NCBI RefSeq assembly: GCF_014174255.1
Contig: NZ_JABEQJ010000016.1
Coordinates: 44,350-108,349, forward strand
Source: Gluconacetobacter sacchari
Lineage (GTDB): Bacteria; Pseudomonadota; Alphaproteobacteria; Acetobacterales; Acetobacteraceae
Direction of reading: 5' to 3'
DNA length: 64,000 nt
Positions within the stretch are counted from its first letter, which is position 1, and each line of letters begins with the position of its first letter. Both the position numbers and the translations under genes were made by a program. This document shows positions 19,086-29,723 of the stretch, piece after piece. The notes beneath the pieces are model-generated. The model saw only the letters and a list, made by a program, of their open reading frames with translations, did no database searches and was not told the DNA's origin.

Positions 19086-19865
19086 ATGGCAATCGCAGGA
19101 CAGGTCGCGCTGGTGACGGGGGCGGCCCAGGGGATCGGACGGGGGATCGCCCTGCGTCTGGCGCGGGATGGCGCGGATGTGGCGCTGGTCGACCTCCAGC
19201 CCGAGGCGCTGGCCTCGGTCGCGGCGGAGATCGCGGCGATCGGGCGCAGGGCCACGATTTTCGTCGCCGATGTCGGGGACCGCGAGCAGGTCAGGGCGGC
19301 GATCGACCACGCCGCGCGGGAACTGGGCGGTTTTGACATCCTGGTCAACAATGCGGGCATCGCGCAGGTCAAGGCGCTGGCGTCGGTGACGCCGGAGGAT
19401 GTGGAGCGCATTTTCCGCATCAATGTCCATGGGGTGCTGTGGGGTATCCAGGCGGCGGCGGAACGCTTTATCGCGACGGGTCGGAAGGGCAAGATCGTCA
19501 ATGCCTGCTCGATCGCGGGGCATGACGGGTTTGCCTTGCTGGGTGTCTATTCCGCGACGAAATTCGCCGTGCGCGCGCTGACCCAGGCGGCGGCGAAGGA
19601 ATATGCCAGCAGGGGAATCACGGTAAACGCCTATTGCCCCGGGGTGGTGGGGACCAGCATGTGGGTCGAGATCGACCGGATGTTCTCCGAGATCACCGGA
19701 GCGGAGCGGGGCGCGACCTTCCGCAAATATGTCGATGGCATCGCCCTGGGCCGGGCGGAGACGCCAGAGGATGTCGCGGCGCTGGTGTCGTACCTGTCGG
19801 GACCCGATTCCGATTACATGACCGGCCAGTCGATCCTGATCGATGGCGGGATGGTCTGTCGCTGA
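19086..19865 (+). CDS. budC: Acetoin (diacetyl) reductase / 2,3-butanediol dehydrogenase, BudC-like SDR
   Basis: 259-residue classical SDR. It shows [16 protein letters not shown] (cofactor site), NNAGIAQ, the catalytic [13 protein letters not shown] (YxxxK), and the region [19 protein letters not shown] that is typical of the meso-butanediol dehydrogenase/acetoin reductase group, along with [14 protein letters not shown] ending [18 protein letters not shown]. These enzymes interconvert diacetyl, acetoin and 2,3-butanediol with NADH. Acetic acid bacteria form acetoin from pyruvate, so the activity makes sense. No other butanediol gene lies nearby. The promoter region carries two TGTCGC/GCGACA dyads. 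The longer upstream frame lacks SDR features and was rejected. Confidence 0.83.
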   Translation: MAIAGQVALVTGAAQGIGRGIALRLARDGADVALVDLQPEALASVAAEIAAIGRRATIFVADVGDREQVRAAIDHAARELGGFDILVNNAGIAQVKALASVTPEDVERIFRINVHGVLWGIQAAAERFIATGRKGKIVNACSIAGHDGFALLGVYSATKFAVRALTQAAAKEYASRGITVNAYCPGVVGTSMWVEIDRMFSEITGAERGATFRKYVDGIALGRAETPEDVAALVSYLSGPDSDYMTGQSILIDGGMVCR

Positions 19866-20094
19866 GGCGCGGCCCGTCGGCCCGGCGTCGCAACGAAGGT
19901 CTGTCGCCGGCATCGCCGGTCGTGCTGGAATCCGGCATTGTCGGGCACGGCGCGGGTCGCCCCCGCGCCGTGGCATCCGGAATGTTGATTACGGGAACGA
20001 AATGCGTAATAGCACGCTGGACATGGGTGTGGTTGCGTGTCCTTCTTCGCTGTCCCGCCTGATGTGGCCATGGAGGGGCGGGTGATGCGGGCAG

Positions 20095-21279
20095 GTGGGC
20101 GATGCGGCCGGACAAGGCGCTTTTGCGACGGATTGGGGTAGGGTGCGCGCCGGTGTGAGTGGCCGTTCGAAAGAGGGCGACGACGCACGGAGAACGGATG
20201 GCCGATCGGCGGCGCGCCGGTTTTTCAGGCGGGCTTTGCCGTGCGCGGCCATCGTTCCCGCCCTGTTGCTGTCGGCCCTGACGCCGCTCGCCGCGCGGGC
20301 GAGCGGGTTGAATCTGCTGGTCTGGGAATGGGGGATCAGCCCTGACGTGGTTCGGGCATGGACCGCCATGACCGGTGTCGAAATCAACCAGATCGTCTTC
20401 GACAATGGGGACCGGCGGGACCTGCTGATTGCGAACGTCAACGCGCCGATCGACCTGGCCGTGGTCGACAGTGCCCATGTCCAGCCGTTCGGCGACCGGG
20501 GATTGCTGCTGGACCAGTCGGGCCTGCCGCTGCCCGAGACGTCGCGGAGCGACGAGCGGTCGCGGGCGATGTGCGGGCGCTATGGCGTTCCCTATAGCTG
20601 GGGGAATACCGGGATCGTCTATCGTGCCGACCGGCTGAAGGAGGCTCCGCGATCCTGGGCGGACCTGCTGAAGCCGGCGCCCGCGCTGGCGGGCCATATC
20701 GCGATGACCGACGACCAGGAGGAATTGCTGGCCGCCGCTCTGAATTTCATGGGACGCCCGATGAACAGCGGCGACCCGGAGGACCTGCGGCGGGCCTTCG
20801 AACTGCTGCGCGCGCAGGCCCCCGCCGTGCTGACCTATGGCCTGCCCATGACCGCGCAGCAGCGGCGGGACATCAAGGGGCGGATCTTTATCGGCCTGGG
20901 GGCGACGGGCGACCAGAAGACATTGAACATCGGCGGCGGCGGCAGGGAAAACTGGCGTTTCGTGACGCCGCGCGAAGGGGCGATGGTCTGGACCGACTGC
21001 CTGGTCGTACTTCGGCGCACGCGCGATCCGGGGCTGGCGGAGCGGTTCGTCACGTTTCTGGCGCAGCCGGAAAACGGGGCGGCGAATGCCGTCTTCCTGC
21101 ACCAGCCGCCCCCCAATCCGCATGCGGCGGCCCTGCTGCCGGCCGCGATGCGCGACGACCCGCAGGTCTATCCGCCGCCGGGCTATCCCGTCATCTATCG
21201 CGGGCCGTTTCCGACCGACAGCCTGCCGCTGCGGCGACGGATCCTCAGCGCGCTGCTGGCCATTCATGACGCTCAATAG
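20095..21279 (+). CDS. Periplasmic solute-binding protein (polyamine/PotD-like), coupled to a diguanylate cyclase gene
   Basis: 394 residues as called; the first ~45 form a basic n-region and the hydrophobic signal core AAIVPALLLSALTPLAARA, so the mature protein starts near SGLNLLVWEWG. The pattern is that of PotD-like binding proteins (LLVWEWGISPDVV near the start, VPYSWGNTGIVYRAD, a final helix region). The start is uncertain: ATG 20095 follows an AGGTGG-like site, while GTG 20155 would give a shorter leader. No transporter gene follows. Instead the stop overlaps by 14 bases the gene of a membrane GGDEF protein, so the binding protein probably presents a small ligand to that sensor rather than to an importer. 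Confidence 0.75.
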   Translation: MGDAAGQGAFATDWGRVRAGVSGRSKEGDDARRTDGRSAARRFFRRALPCAAIVPALLLSALTPLAARASGLNLLVWEWGISPDVVRAWTAMTGVEINQIVFDNGDRRDLLIANVNAPIDLAVVDSAHVQPFGDRGLLLDQSGLPLPETSRSDERSRAMCGRYGVPYSWGNTGIVYRADRLKEAPRSWADLLKPAPALAGHIAMTDDQEELLAAALNFMGRPMNSGDPEDLRRAFELLRAQAPAVLTYGLPMTAQQRRDIKGRIFIGLGATGDQKTLNIGGGGRENWRFVTPREGAMVWTDCLVVLRRTRDPGLAERFVTFLAQPENGAANAVFLHQPPPNPHAAALLPAAMRDDPQVYPPPGYPVIYRGPFPTDSLPLRRRILSALLAIHDAQ

Positions 21280-22891
21280 ACGCGCGTTCGTCGTTCTGTT
21301 CCCCATCGTGCTGCTGGCGCATATCGTGGGGGGCGGGGTCGGGTACATGGGGTATCGTCATGCCCTGATCACGCAGCATGTGGCACGGCTTCAGCAGAAT
21401 CTGTCGCAGCTCCAGAACGCCTATGCCGAATATGCGTCGCTGGATTCGCAGTTGCTGTATGTCGTGCGCAACAGTTCGGCCTTTCTGACCTTCATCGACG
21501 AAAGCGATGCCGAATACCGGACCAGGGTGCTGGGCATCGGTGTCCAGGACAGCCTGCTGTCGCTGGTGCCCAATGACGGAACCAGCGTGTCGTGCAGCAT
21601 CTTCCAGTCGGATGGCCGGCAGATCTTCTATTTCGACAACGGCACCGACCCGTTCGAGACGTTGGGCCCGCGCCAGGCGGCGTTCGCGCAGGCCGTGCTG
21701 AACGACGACGTGACGTCGCGTTCGGGACTGGTCACCGAGGCGGACGGCACGACCTATCTGGTAATGGCCGCCAAAGTGCAGGCGCGCACGGGTGGCGTGG
21801 GAATCGCGGGGCCGCGGCCCGACCAGTCGCTGATCATGCAGGTGTCGGTGCGGCCCCGCCGTTTCGCGACGATCCGCCGCACCATGGCCCGCGAATATGG
21901 CGCGCCGGTCGAACTGCTGGCCGCGCCGCCCGCGTCGCCCCCGGAATTGTCCGCCACCGTCCAGCTTGCCGTCGGCCTGTATGCCCGCGAGACTCCTTCT
22001 CCTGCCTATCTGCGCGGTCCGCTGGCCCGCTTTGCCGTCGTGACCGGATTATGCGTCGTCTTTCTCAGCCTGCTGTCGGTGGGGATGCTGATGCTGCTGG
22101 TCCGCCGCTATATCATCGCGCCGGTCGAGGAGCTGGACCGCCAGGTGACGGCGATCACGGAAAATCGCCGCATGGATATCGACGTGCCCGACGTGGGCGA
22201 GGTCGGCCGGCTGGCGGCGAACGTGCGGATGCTGCACGGCCAACTGACGCGGTCGCTGCGCCAGGTGCGCCAGCTCTATGAGACGGATTCGGTCACCGGG
22301 ATCGGCAACCGGATCTATTTCAACGAGAAGCTGGACCAGTTCTTTCATCTCAGCGTCACGACCGGCCGGCCGCTGACGATGCTGTTCATCGATCTGGATA
22401 ATTTCAAGCAGGTCAATGACATGCATGGCCACCGGACCGGGGATGCCCTGCTGGGCGGGGTGGCGAGCGCGTTGAGTGAGGTGCTTCAGGAGGCGATCGG
22501 CGCCAGCGGGACGATGGGGATCGTGGCGCGGCTGTCGGGCGACGAGTTCACCGCGCTGATCCTGGCCGATTCGCGCGGCGCGGTGATCGGGGCGCTGATC
22601 GATGCGTTTCTGCTGAAGTTTCGCGGCGGCTTTCGGGTCGATGCCGCGTCCTATCCCGTTACCGCCAGCATCGGCGTCGCGGCGGTGCCGGGCGATGCCG
22701 AGACATCCGCGCATCTATTCTGGTGCGCGGACCAGGCGATGTACCACGCCAAGGCGGCGGGACGGAACACGGTGGCCTTCTATGCCGACATGCCGCGCGA
22801 TGCGGACGCCCCGGAGTGGAGTGTCATGCCGGCAGAGCGCGGACGAGCAACGCGGCCACCTGTTCGACAAGCTGCCGGTCCCTCGGGGTGA
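21266..22891 (+). CDS. Membrane-bound diguanylate cyclase with large periplasmic sensor and HAMP
   Basis: 541 residues. TM1 at about 8-28, a periplasmic domain of ~220 residues, TM2 near 256-280, a HAMP-like linker (RRYIIAPVEELDRQV) and a GGDEF domain starting DSVTGIGNR. The signature is SGDEF (424-428), a variant often compatible with cyclase activity; the metal-site region FIDLDNFKQVND is present. No RxxD inhibition site is found five residues upstream, so product feedback may be lacking. The gene begins inside the binding-protein gene, indicating coupled synthesis and a binding-protein-modulated c-di-GMP sensor like the NspS-MbaA pair of Vibrio cholerae (analogy, not homology proof). Its 3' end overlaps the converging msrC gene by 68 bases. 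Confidence 0.83.
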   Translation: MTLNRRAFVVLFPIVLLAHIVGGGVGYMGYRHALITQHVARLQQNLSQLQNAYAEYASLDSQLLYVVRNSSAFLTFIDESDAEYRTRVLGIGVQDSLLSLVPNDGTSVSCSIFQSDGRQIFYFDNGTDPFETLGPRQAAFAQAVLNDDVTSRSGLVTEADGTTYLVMAAKVQARTGGVGIAGPRPDQSLIMQVSVRPRRFATIRRTMAREYGAPVELLAAPPASPPELSATVQLAVGLYARETPSPAYLRGPLARFAVVTGLCVVFLSLLSVGMLMLLVRRYIIAPVEELDRQVTAITENRRMDIDVPDVGEVGRLAANVRMLHGQLTRSLRQVRQLYETDSVTGIGNRIYFNEKLDQFFHLSVTTGRPLTMLFIDLDNFKQVNDMHGHRTGDALLGGVASALSEVLQEAIGASGTMGIVARLSGDEFTALILADSRGAVIGALIDAFLLKFRGGFRVDAASYPVTASIGVAAVPGDAETSAHLFWCADQAMYHAKAAGRNTVAFYADMPRDADAPEWSVMPAERGRATRPPVRQAAGPSG

Positions 22892-23300
22892 AGCGGTCGA
22901 GGAGCGGGCTGTCGATATCCAGCACGCCGACCAGCCGGTCGCCGACGACGAGGGGCACCACGATTTCCGAAGCCGAGGCGGTATCGCAGGCGATATGGCC
23001 GGGAAAGGCGTGTACGTCCGGCACAACGATGGTCTGGCGCGCGGACGCGGCGGCCCCGCAGACCCCCTTGCCCAGCGGGATGCGGGTGCAGGCGACGCGG
23101 CCCTGGAACGGCCCCAGCACAAGCTGGTCGTCGCGCAGGAAATAGAAGCCGGCCCAGTTGATATCGGGCAGCGCCTCGAACAGCAGGGCGGCGACATTCG
23201 CCGCGTTGGCGATCAGGTCGGGCTCGCCGGCCAGGATCGCCTCGACGCTGTCCGGCAGGTCGTCCGGCGTGATGCGTCGATCGGCGGGCTGGTGGGTCAT
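22824..23300 (-). CDS. msrC: Free methionine-(R)-sulfoxide reductase (GAF-domain fRMsr)
   Basis: 158-residue GAF-domain protein. Three cysteines, Cys71 (ACTRIPLG), Cys81 (GVCGAAA) and Cys105 (HIACDTAS), keep the 10- and 24-residue spacings of the catalytic and resolving cysteines in E. coli fRMsr, and the core GxFQGRVACTRIPLGKGVCG is the family signature. The enzyme reduces free methionine-(R)-sulfoxide in the cytosol with thioredoxin as donor, an oxidative-stress repair function. The ATG at 23300 was preferred to the upstream frame, which lacks family features. Its last 68 bases overlap the converging diguanylate cyclase gene. Confidence 0.9.
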   Translation of the reverse strand: MTHQPADRRITPDDLPDSVEAILAGEPDLIANAANVAALLFEALPDINWAGFYFLRDDQLVLGPFQGRVACTRIPLGKGVCGAAASARQTIVVPDVHAFPGHIACDTASASEIVVPLVVGDRLVGVLDIDSPLLDRFTPRDRQLVEQVAALLVRALPA

Positions 23301-23421
23301 CGGCGGGCTCCGGTCGTCAAACGGCGTGCCGTCATACCGCGAATCGCGGAAAGATGGAAACCGGGGGGCATGGCAACGCATGGGGGCGGACAGGCCGCCC
23401 CGCTCATGCCGGCCGGGACGG

Positions 23422-23691
23422 TCAGACCGCCTTCTTCAGGTTCGGACTGGCCTTGAAGCGGACCGTCTTGCCGGCCTTGACCTTGACCGCCGCGCCGGTG
23501 CGGGGATTGAGCGCCTTGCGGGCCTTCGTCTTATGCACGGTGAACGTTCCGAACGAGGGCAGGGTGAAGCCGCCTTCCTCGTGCAGCGTCGCCACGATCG
23601 CGTCGATCAGGTCGTTCGCGGCCTTTCCGGCGGCAACCCCCGTGCAATTGAGGGAATCTTGAAGAACGGCGGCGATGAAAGCCTTGCTCAT
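23422..23691 (-). CDS. HU-family DNA-binding protein
   Basis: 89 residues. HU/IHF proteins are small dimers that bend DNA and help compact the nucleoid. The pattern is FIAAVLQDSL at the N-terminus, GGFTLPSFGTFTVHKTKARKALNPRTGAAVKVKAGKTV split over residues 41-78 with the conserved GFGTF-like SFGTF and the arm RxxRNPxTG-like RKALNPRTG, and the end VRFKASPNLKKAV. No ribosome site is evident before the ATG at 23691. It lies between msrC and an SDR gene on the same strand and is probably its own unit. Confidence 0.88.
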   Translation of the reverse strand: MSKAFIAAVLQDSLNCTGVAAGKAANDLIDAIVATLHEEGGFTLPSFGTFTVHKTKARKALNPRTGAAVKVKAGKTVRFKASPNLKKAV

Positions 23692-23852
23692 GGAGGAGCG
23701 TGTCCCAATGGTTAAAGATCGGGGGACGGTAGCAGCGGGACTGGAAAAATGTCTAACCCGATCGTAATGGAATCTGCATGAAATGCCGTCTTTGGGGCCG
23801 CGCATGGGTGAAAAGCGGCCTGCGGCGGCCCTTCGTCCGGTGAAATCGGTGC

Positions 23853-24620
23853 TTATTGGGCGGTGTAACCGCCATCGATGACCAGTTCGCTGCCGGTCAT
23901 GAATTTCGATTCGTCCGACGCCAGATAGAGGATGCCGAAGGCGATGTCGTTGGCCTCGCCCAGGTGCCCGACGGGATGCAGCGCCTCCAGTCGCGCGCGG
24001 AACGCGGCCTGGTCCGGGGTTTCGGCGGTCAGGCCCTGGACCATCGGGGTCCAGATATAGCCGGGATGGACCGAATTGACGCGAATCCGATAGCCGGACC
24101 GGGCGCAATGCAGGGCCGCCGACTTGGTGAACAGCCGCACGCCGCCCTTGCTGGCGTTGTAGGCCGCCAGGGTCGGGTCGCCGACCAGCCCCTCGATCGA
24201 CGACAGGTTGATGATCGACCCGCCATGGTCCTTCATCGCGGCGACGGCGGCCTTCGTGCCCAGGAACACGCCGTCGAGATTGATCGACTGCACGCGCCGC
24301 CAGTCGTCCAGGCTGGTGGTTTCCACCGTGCCCGACCAGGCGATGCCCGCATTGTTGACCGCGATGTCCAGGCGCCCGAATCGCGCCAGCACCGTGGCGA
24401 TGGCCCTCGTCCAGTCGTCCTCGCGGCTGACATCCAGCGGGACGAACAGGGCCTCGCCTCCGGCGGCCTCGATTTCGGAGACGACGGCCCGGCCTTCGTC
24501 CTCCTTCAGGTCCGCGACGGCGACCTTCGCGCCCTCGCGGGCCAGCAGCAGGGCGGTCGCCCTGCCGATGCCGAGCGATGCGCCGGTGACGATTGCGACT
24601 TTGCCGGAAACGCGTGCCAT
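23853..24620 (-). CDS. Classical short-chain dehydrogenase/reductase
   Basis: 255 residues with VTGASLGIGRATALLLA (NAD(P) site), NNAGIAWSG, SSIEGLVGDPTLAAYNASKGGV containing the catalytic Ser and YxxxK, and the C-terminal FMTGSELVIDGGYTAQ. The resemblance is to the cyclopentanol/glucose dehydrogenase-like SDRs that oxidise secondary alcohols, but substrate cannot be named from these motifs. An acidic residue at the end of beta-2 (VADLKED) favours NAD over NADP. It is divergent from the chemoreceptor gene across a 179-base gap with an AT-rich portion and a 12-bp palindrome. Confidence 0.83.
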   Translation of the reverse strand: MARVSGKVAIVTGASLGIGRATALLLAREGAKVAVADLKEDEGRAVVSEIEAAGGEALFVPLDVSREDDWTRAIATVLARFGRLDIAVNNAGIAWSGTVETTSLDDWRRVQSINLDGVFLGTKAAVAAMKDHGGSIINLSSIEGLVGDPTLAAYNASKGGVRLFTKSAALHCARSGYRIRVNSVHPGYIWTPMVQGLTAETPDQAAFRARLEALHPVGHLGEANDIAFGILYLASDESKFMTGSELVIDGGYTAQ

Positions 24621-24760
24621 GACGGGACTCCATCGATCGAAAACAGCGGGGATCGTGGCGAGGATGCCCGCTGGAGGCCATGATCTGGGTCAAGTCCGGC
24701 GTGGTCCGGGGGCGGGGACGCGACGGGCGGCCGGAACAATAAATATAATATTCATAATAT

Positions 24761-24772
24761 GATCGGCCGATC
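24761..24772. promoter_or_regulatory. 12-bp palindrome in SDR / chemoreceptor divergent promoter
   Basis: GATCGGCCGATC is a perfect palindrome next to the AT-rich block TATAATATTCATAATAT. It sits in the gap between two divergent genes and 28 bases before the earliest chemoreceptor start, so it could be an operator. Nothing else supports this. Confidence 0.3.
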
Positions 24773-24799
24773 GATTGTAGGGTTCGCGCCCGGCTGCCC

Positions 24800-26713
24800 G
24801 TGCCATTCCGTTCGGGGATGGCGGGAGTTTCTCATTGCGTCGGCCGACGGGCGCATGACATCGCGAAAGGGTGGGGTGTGCGATCGCTGGGCATCAAAGG
24901 GTCGTTGGGTATCGTTCTGTTTTTTATCGCCCTTTCCTGTGTTTTTTCGGGCGCGTTTTCGATCGGGGGCCTGACCTACGTCAATGGGCGGGTCGAGGAG
25001 ATCACCAGCCGGTCGCTTGCGAGCATCAAGGCGCTTTCGACCCTTCGTGCCGAGATCCAGAATTTCCGTGGCGTCGAAATCAGGCAACTGACGGCATCGT
25101 CGCAGGACGATTTCAAGACTCTTGCCGGTGAAAGCGATGCGGCGGCGGACAAGATCGCCCATGCGATCGACCGCTACGTCCCTTTTATCACGACGGACCA
25201 CGAGCAGGCCCTGTTCCACAATATTCAGGAACAGTGGTACCAGTACAAGGATCTTCACGACGATACATTCAAGGACTGGACGGTTTCCCAGGACAGGAGC
25301 CGTGCCGTTGCCAGTGCCAGCCAGGATCTGGTCGGCGCCGAGGAGACGGTTTCGGAAACCCTGACCGCGTTCCTGGACGGCAGCATCAGGGATGCCGCCT
25401 CGTACGGCGTCGAATCGGTGGCGGCCTACAAGAGCACGATCCGGCGCGTCTACGCGGCATATGCCGTGCTGTTCGTCGTGATGCTGGCCGCTGTCCTGGT
25501 CGTACTGTTCAATATCCTGCGGCCGCTTCAGCGGATCAATGCGTCCATTACCCGGCTGGCGGCCGGCGAGACCGACTTGACGTTTCCGATGGCCGGCCGG
25601 TCGGACGAGATCGGCGCGATTTCCCGCTCGCTTGAAATCTTCCGCATGGCCGCCATCGCGAAGCTGGACCTGGAGCGCGACGCCGAAAGCCAGCGCCGGC
25701 GTGCCGAGACCGAGCGCCTCGCCATCCAGGAGCAGGCCGAGGACAAGGCCCGGCAATGGTTGATCCACGCCACCAGTGCCCTGGCGGACGGGTTGAAGCG
25801 GATGGCGGGCGGCGATCTCTCCTTTCAGATCACCACCCCGTTCTCGGAGGCGTTCGAGGCGCTGCGCGGCGATTTCAATCGCTCCCTGGCGCAGCTTGGC
25901 GCGGCGTTCGGGCAGATGTCCGGCGCCGTGCGCGTGATCCGCGACGGCACCCATGAACTGGCGGCCGGTGCCGAGGACCTGGCGCGGCGGACGGAACATC
26001 AGGCCGCGGCGCTGGAGGAGACGAATACGGCCGTTTCGGGGATTGCCAGGAGCGTGGCGGAGACGGCGGAACGGTCGGAACTCGCCCGCCAGATCGGTGA
26101 CCGGGCGCGGCAGTCGGCCGCGAGTTCCAGCAGCGTCACCCTGAAGACCGAGGAGGCGATGAGCCGGATCGAACGGGGGTCGGGCAGGATCGCCGTGATC
26201 GTTGACATGATCGACAGCATCGCCTTCCAGACCAATATCCTGGCGCTGAACGCCAGTGTCGAGGCCGCCAGGGCCGGGGAGGCCGGCAGGGGGTTCACGG
26301 TCGTGGCCAGCGAAGTGCGGTCGCTCGCGCAGAAATGCGCCGAGGCCGCCCGGGATGTGCGGGGCGTGATCCGCGCGACCGCGGCCGACGTGAAGGAGGG
26401 ATCGAACCGGGTTACGGAGTGCAGCGGGACGCTGCGCACGATCGCCGATTTCATCGGCGAGATGGGGCAGCATCTGGACGCCATCGCGGTGGCGGCCAAG
26501 GAACAGTCGGCCAGCCTGTCGGAGGTCAATGCCGCCGTGGGTTCGCTGGATCGGACGACGCAGCAGAACACCATCGTCGCCGAGACGTTCAACGAGACAT
26601 CCAGGCGGCTGGCGGCCGAGGGGCGCAGGCTCGACGGGCTGGTGGAAACCTTCCGCCTGCCGAAGGCGGCGAAGGCCGCCCGGCGCGACGACGTGGCCCT
26701 GCTGTCGGGCTGA
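24800..26713 (+). CDS. Methyl-accepting chemotaxis protein
   Basis: 637 residues as called. TM1 at about 36-58, a ~160-residue periplasmic four-helix-bundle type sensor, TM2 at about 218-241, a HAMP domain starting RPLQRINASI, then a long cytoplasmic helical hairpin. The signalling tip IAFQTNILALNASVEAA near 470-490 and AGEAGRGFTVVASEVR are diagnostic. Such receptors relay ligand binding through CheW/CheA to flagellar motors; no che genes are nearby. The N-terminus is uncertain: a GTG at 24878 (VRSLGIKG) lies just before TM1 and gives a more typical start. There is no C-terminal CheR-binding pentapeptide (the end is DDVALLSG). Confidence 0.87.
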   Translation: MPFRSGMAGVSHCVGRRAHDIAKGWGVRSLGIKGSLGIVLFFIALSCVFSGAFSIGGLTYVNGRVEEITSRSLASIKALSTLRAEIQNFRGVEIRQLTASSQDDFKTLAGESDAAADKIAHAIDRYVPFITTDHEQALFHNIQEQWYQYKDLHDDTFKDWTVSQDRSRAVASASQDLVGAEETVSETLTAFLDGSIRDAASYGVESVAAYKSTIRRVYAAYAVLFVVMLAAVLVVLFNILRPLQRINASITRLAAGETDLTFPMAGRSDEIGAISRSLEIFRMAAIAKLDLERDAESQRRRAETERLAIQEQAEDKARQWLIHATSALADGLKRMAGGDLSFQITTPFSEAFEALRGDFNRSLAQLGAAFGQMSGAVRVIRDGTHELAAGAEDLARRTEHQAAALEETNTAVSGIARSVAETAERSELARQIGDRARQSAASSSSVTLKTEEAMSRIERGSGRIAVIVDMIDSIAFQTNILALNASVEAARAGEAGRGFTVVASEVRSLAQKCAEAARDVRGVIRATAADVKEGSNRVTECSGTLRTIADFIGEMGQHLDAIAVAAKEQSASLSEVNAAVGSLDRTTQQNTIVAETFNETSRRLAAEGRRLDGLVETFRLPKAAKAARRDDVALLSG

Positions 26714-26735
26714 GGCCGCGCCTGGCGGCGGGTCA
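26710..26735. terminator. Small convergent hairpin between MCP and HNH genes
   Basis: GCCGC-N5-GCGGC framed by CTGA and TCAG occupies the 19-base gap and both stop codons of the converging genes. Candidate shared terminator, weak. Confidence 0.3.
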
Positions 26736-27329
26736 GGTATCCAGTTCGCTATCCCAGTACAGATAGTCCCGCCAGCTTTCATGCAGGTAATTCGGCGGGA
26801 AGGAGCGCCCGTTTTCCTGCAATTCCCAGGTCGAGGGCTGGGCGGGTGTGCGGCGCGGATACATGTGGAGTTCATGTGGCATCCGCGAGCCCTTCATCAG
26901 GTTGCAGGGGCTACAGGCGGTGACGACATTTTCCCAGGTGGTGCGGCCGCCCTTGCAACGGGGAATGACGTGGTCGAACGTCAGATCGTGGGTCGGCAGG
27001 CGGTCCAGGCAATATTGGCAGGAAAAATTGTCGCGCAGGAAGACGTTGAAGCGGGTGAAGGCGGGGCGGCGGGCGGTCTGGATATAATCCTTCAGCGCGA
27101 TGACGCTGGGTAGTCGCAGCGACCGGCTGGGGGAGCGTACTTCCTCGTCATATTCGCTGAGGACCGAGACCCGGTCGAGAAACACTGCCTTGATGGCGTC
27201 CTGCCACGACCAGAGCGAGAGCGGAAAATAGGAAAGCGGCCTGAAATCGGCGTTCAGGACCAGGGCCGGGTAATGTGGACTGCCAGCAAGCAAGGGGCGC
27301 ATCCTTTCGCGATGCCGCCACACCATCAT
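26733..27329 (-). CDS. HNH endonuclease family protein
   Basis: 198 residues. The N-terminal half starts with LVLNADFRPLSYFPLSLWSW, conserved in a group of alphaproteobacterial HNH proteins. The HNH domain follows: CQYC (first zinc pair), FDHVIPRCKGGRTTWENVVTAC and CSPCNLMKGSR, giving the catalytic His in DHV, the middle Asn in WENVV and two CxxC zinc pairs. The family is usually a stand-alone, widely conserved chromosomal gene without a matching methylase, so a DNA repair or RNA-processing role is more likely than restriction. A shorter start at 27302 is possible. Confidence 0.8.
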   Translation of the reverse strand: MMVWRHRERMRPLLAGSPHYPALVLNADFRPLSYFPLSLWSWQDAIKAVFLDRVSVLSEYDEEVRSPSRSLRLPSVIALKDYIQTARRPAFTRFNVFLRDNFSCQYCLDRLPTHDLTFDHVIPRCKGGRTTWENVVTACSPCNLMKGSRMPHELHMYPRRTPAQPSTWELQENGRSFPPNYLHESWRDYLYWDSELDT

Positions 27330-27479
27330 CCGGCGTCGTTACTCAAAATGCGAACGCCCAATGATATGCGCCGTTGAGAACCTTCAATCTATATCGCAAA
27401 TATTCCGCGTTTCCGCAAGGGAGGGCGGAGCGCCGGTATCGGTTCCGTGGTATGGCGGTGCGCGGGGAGGCGCGGCGGC

Positions 27480-29713
<2,234 letters not shown>

Positions 29714-29723
29714 GGCGCGGGCC

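Noticed and set aside
24752..26875. A minus-strand open frame of 707 codons opposite the chemoreceptor gene
   Set aside because: Low-complexity arginine/glycine-rich product and no family features; it shadows a clear MCP.
26733..27329. HNH protein as part of a restriction or phage-defence system
   Set aside because: No methylase, specificity subunit or other defence gene is nearby, and the family is usually a lone chromosomal gene.
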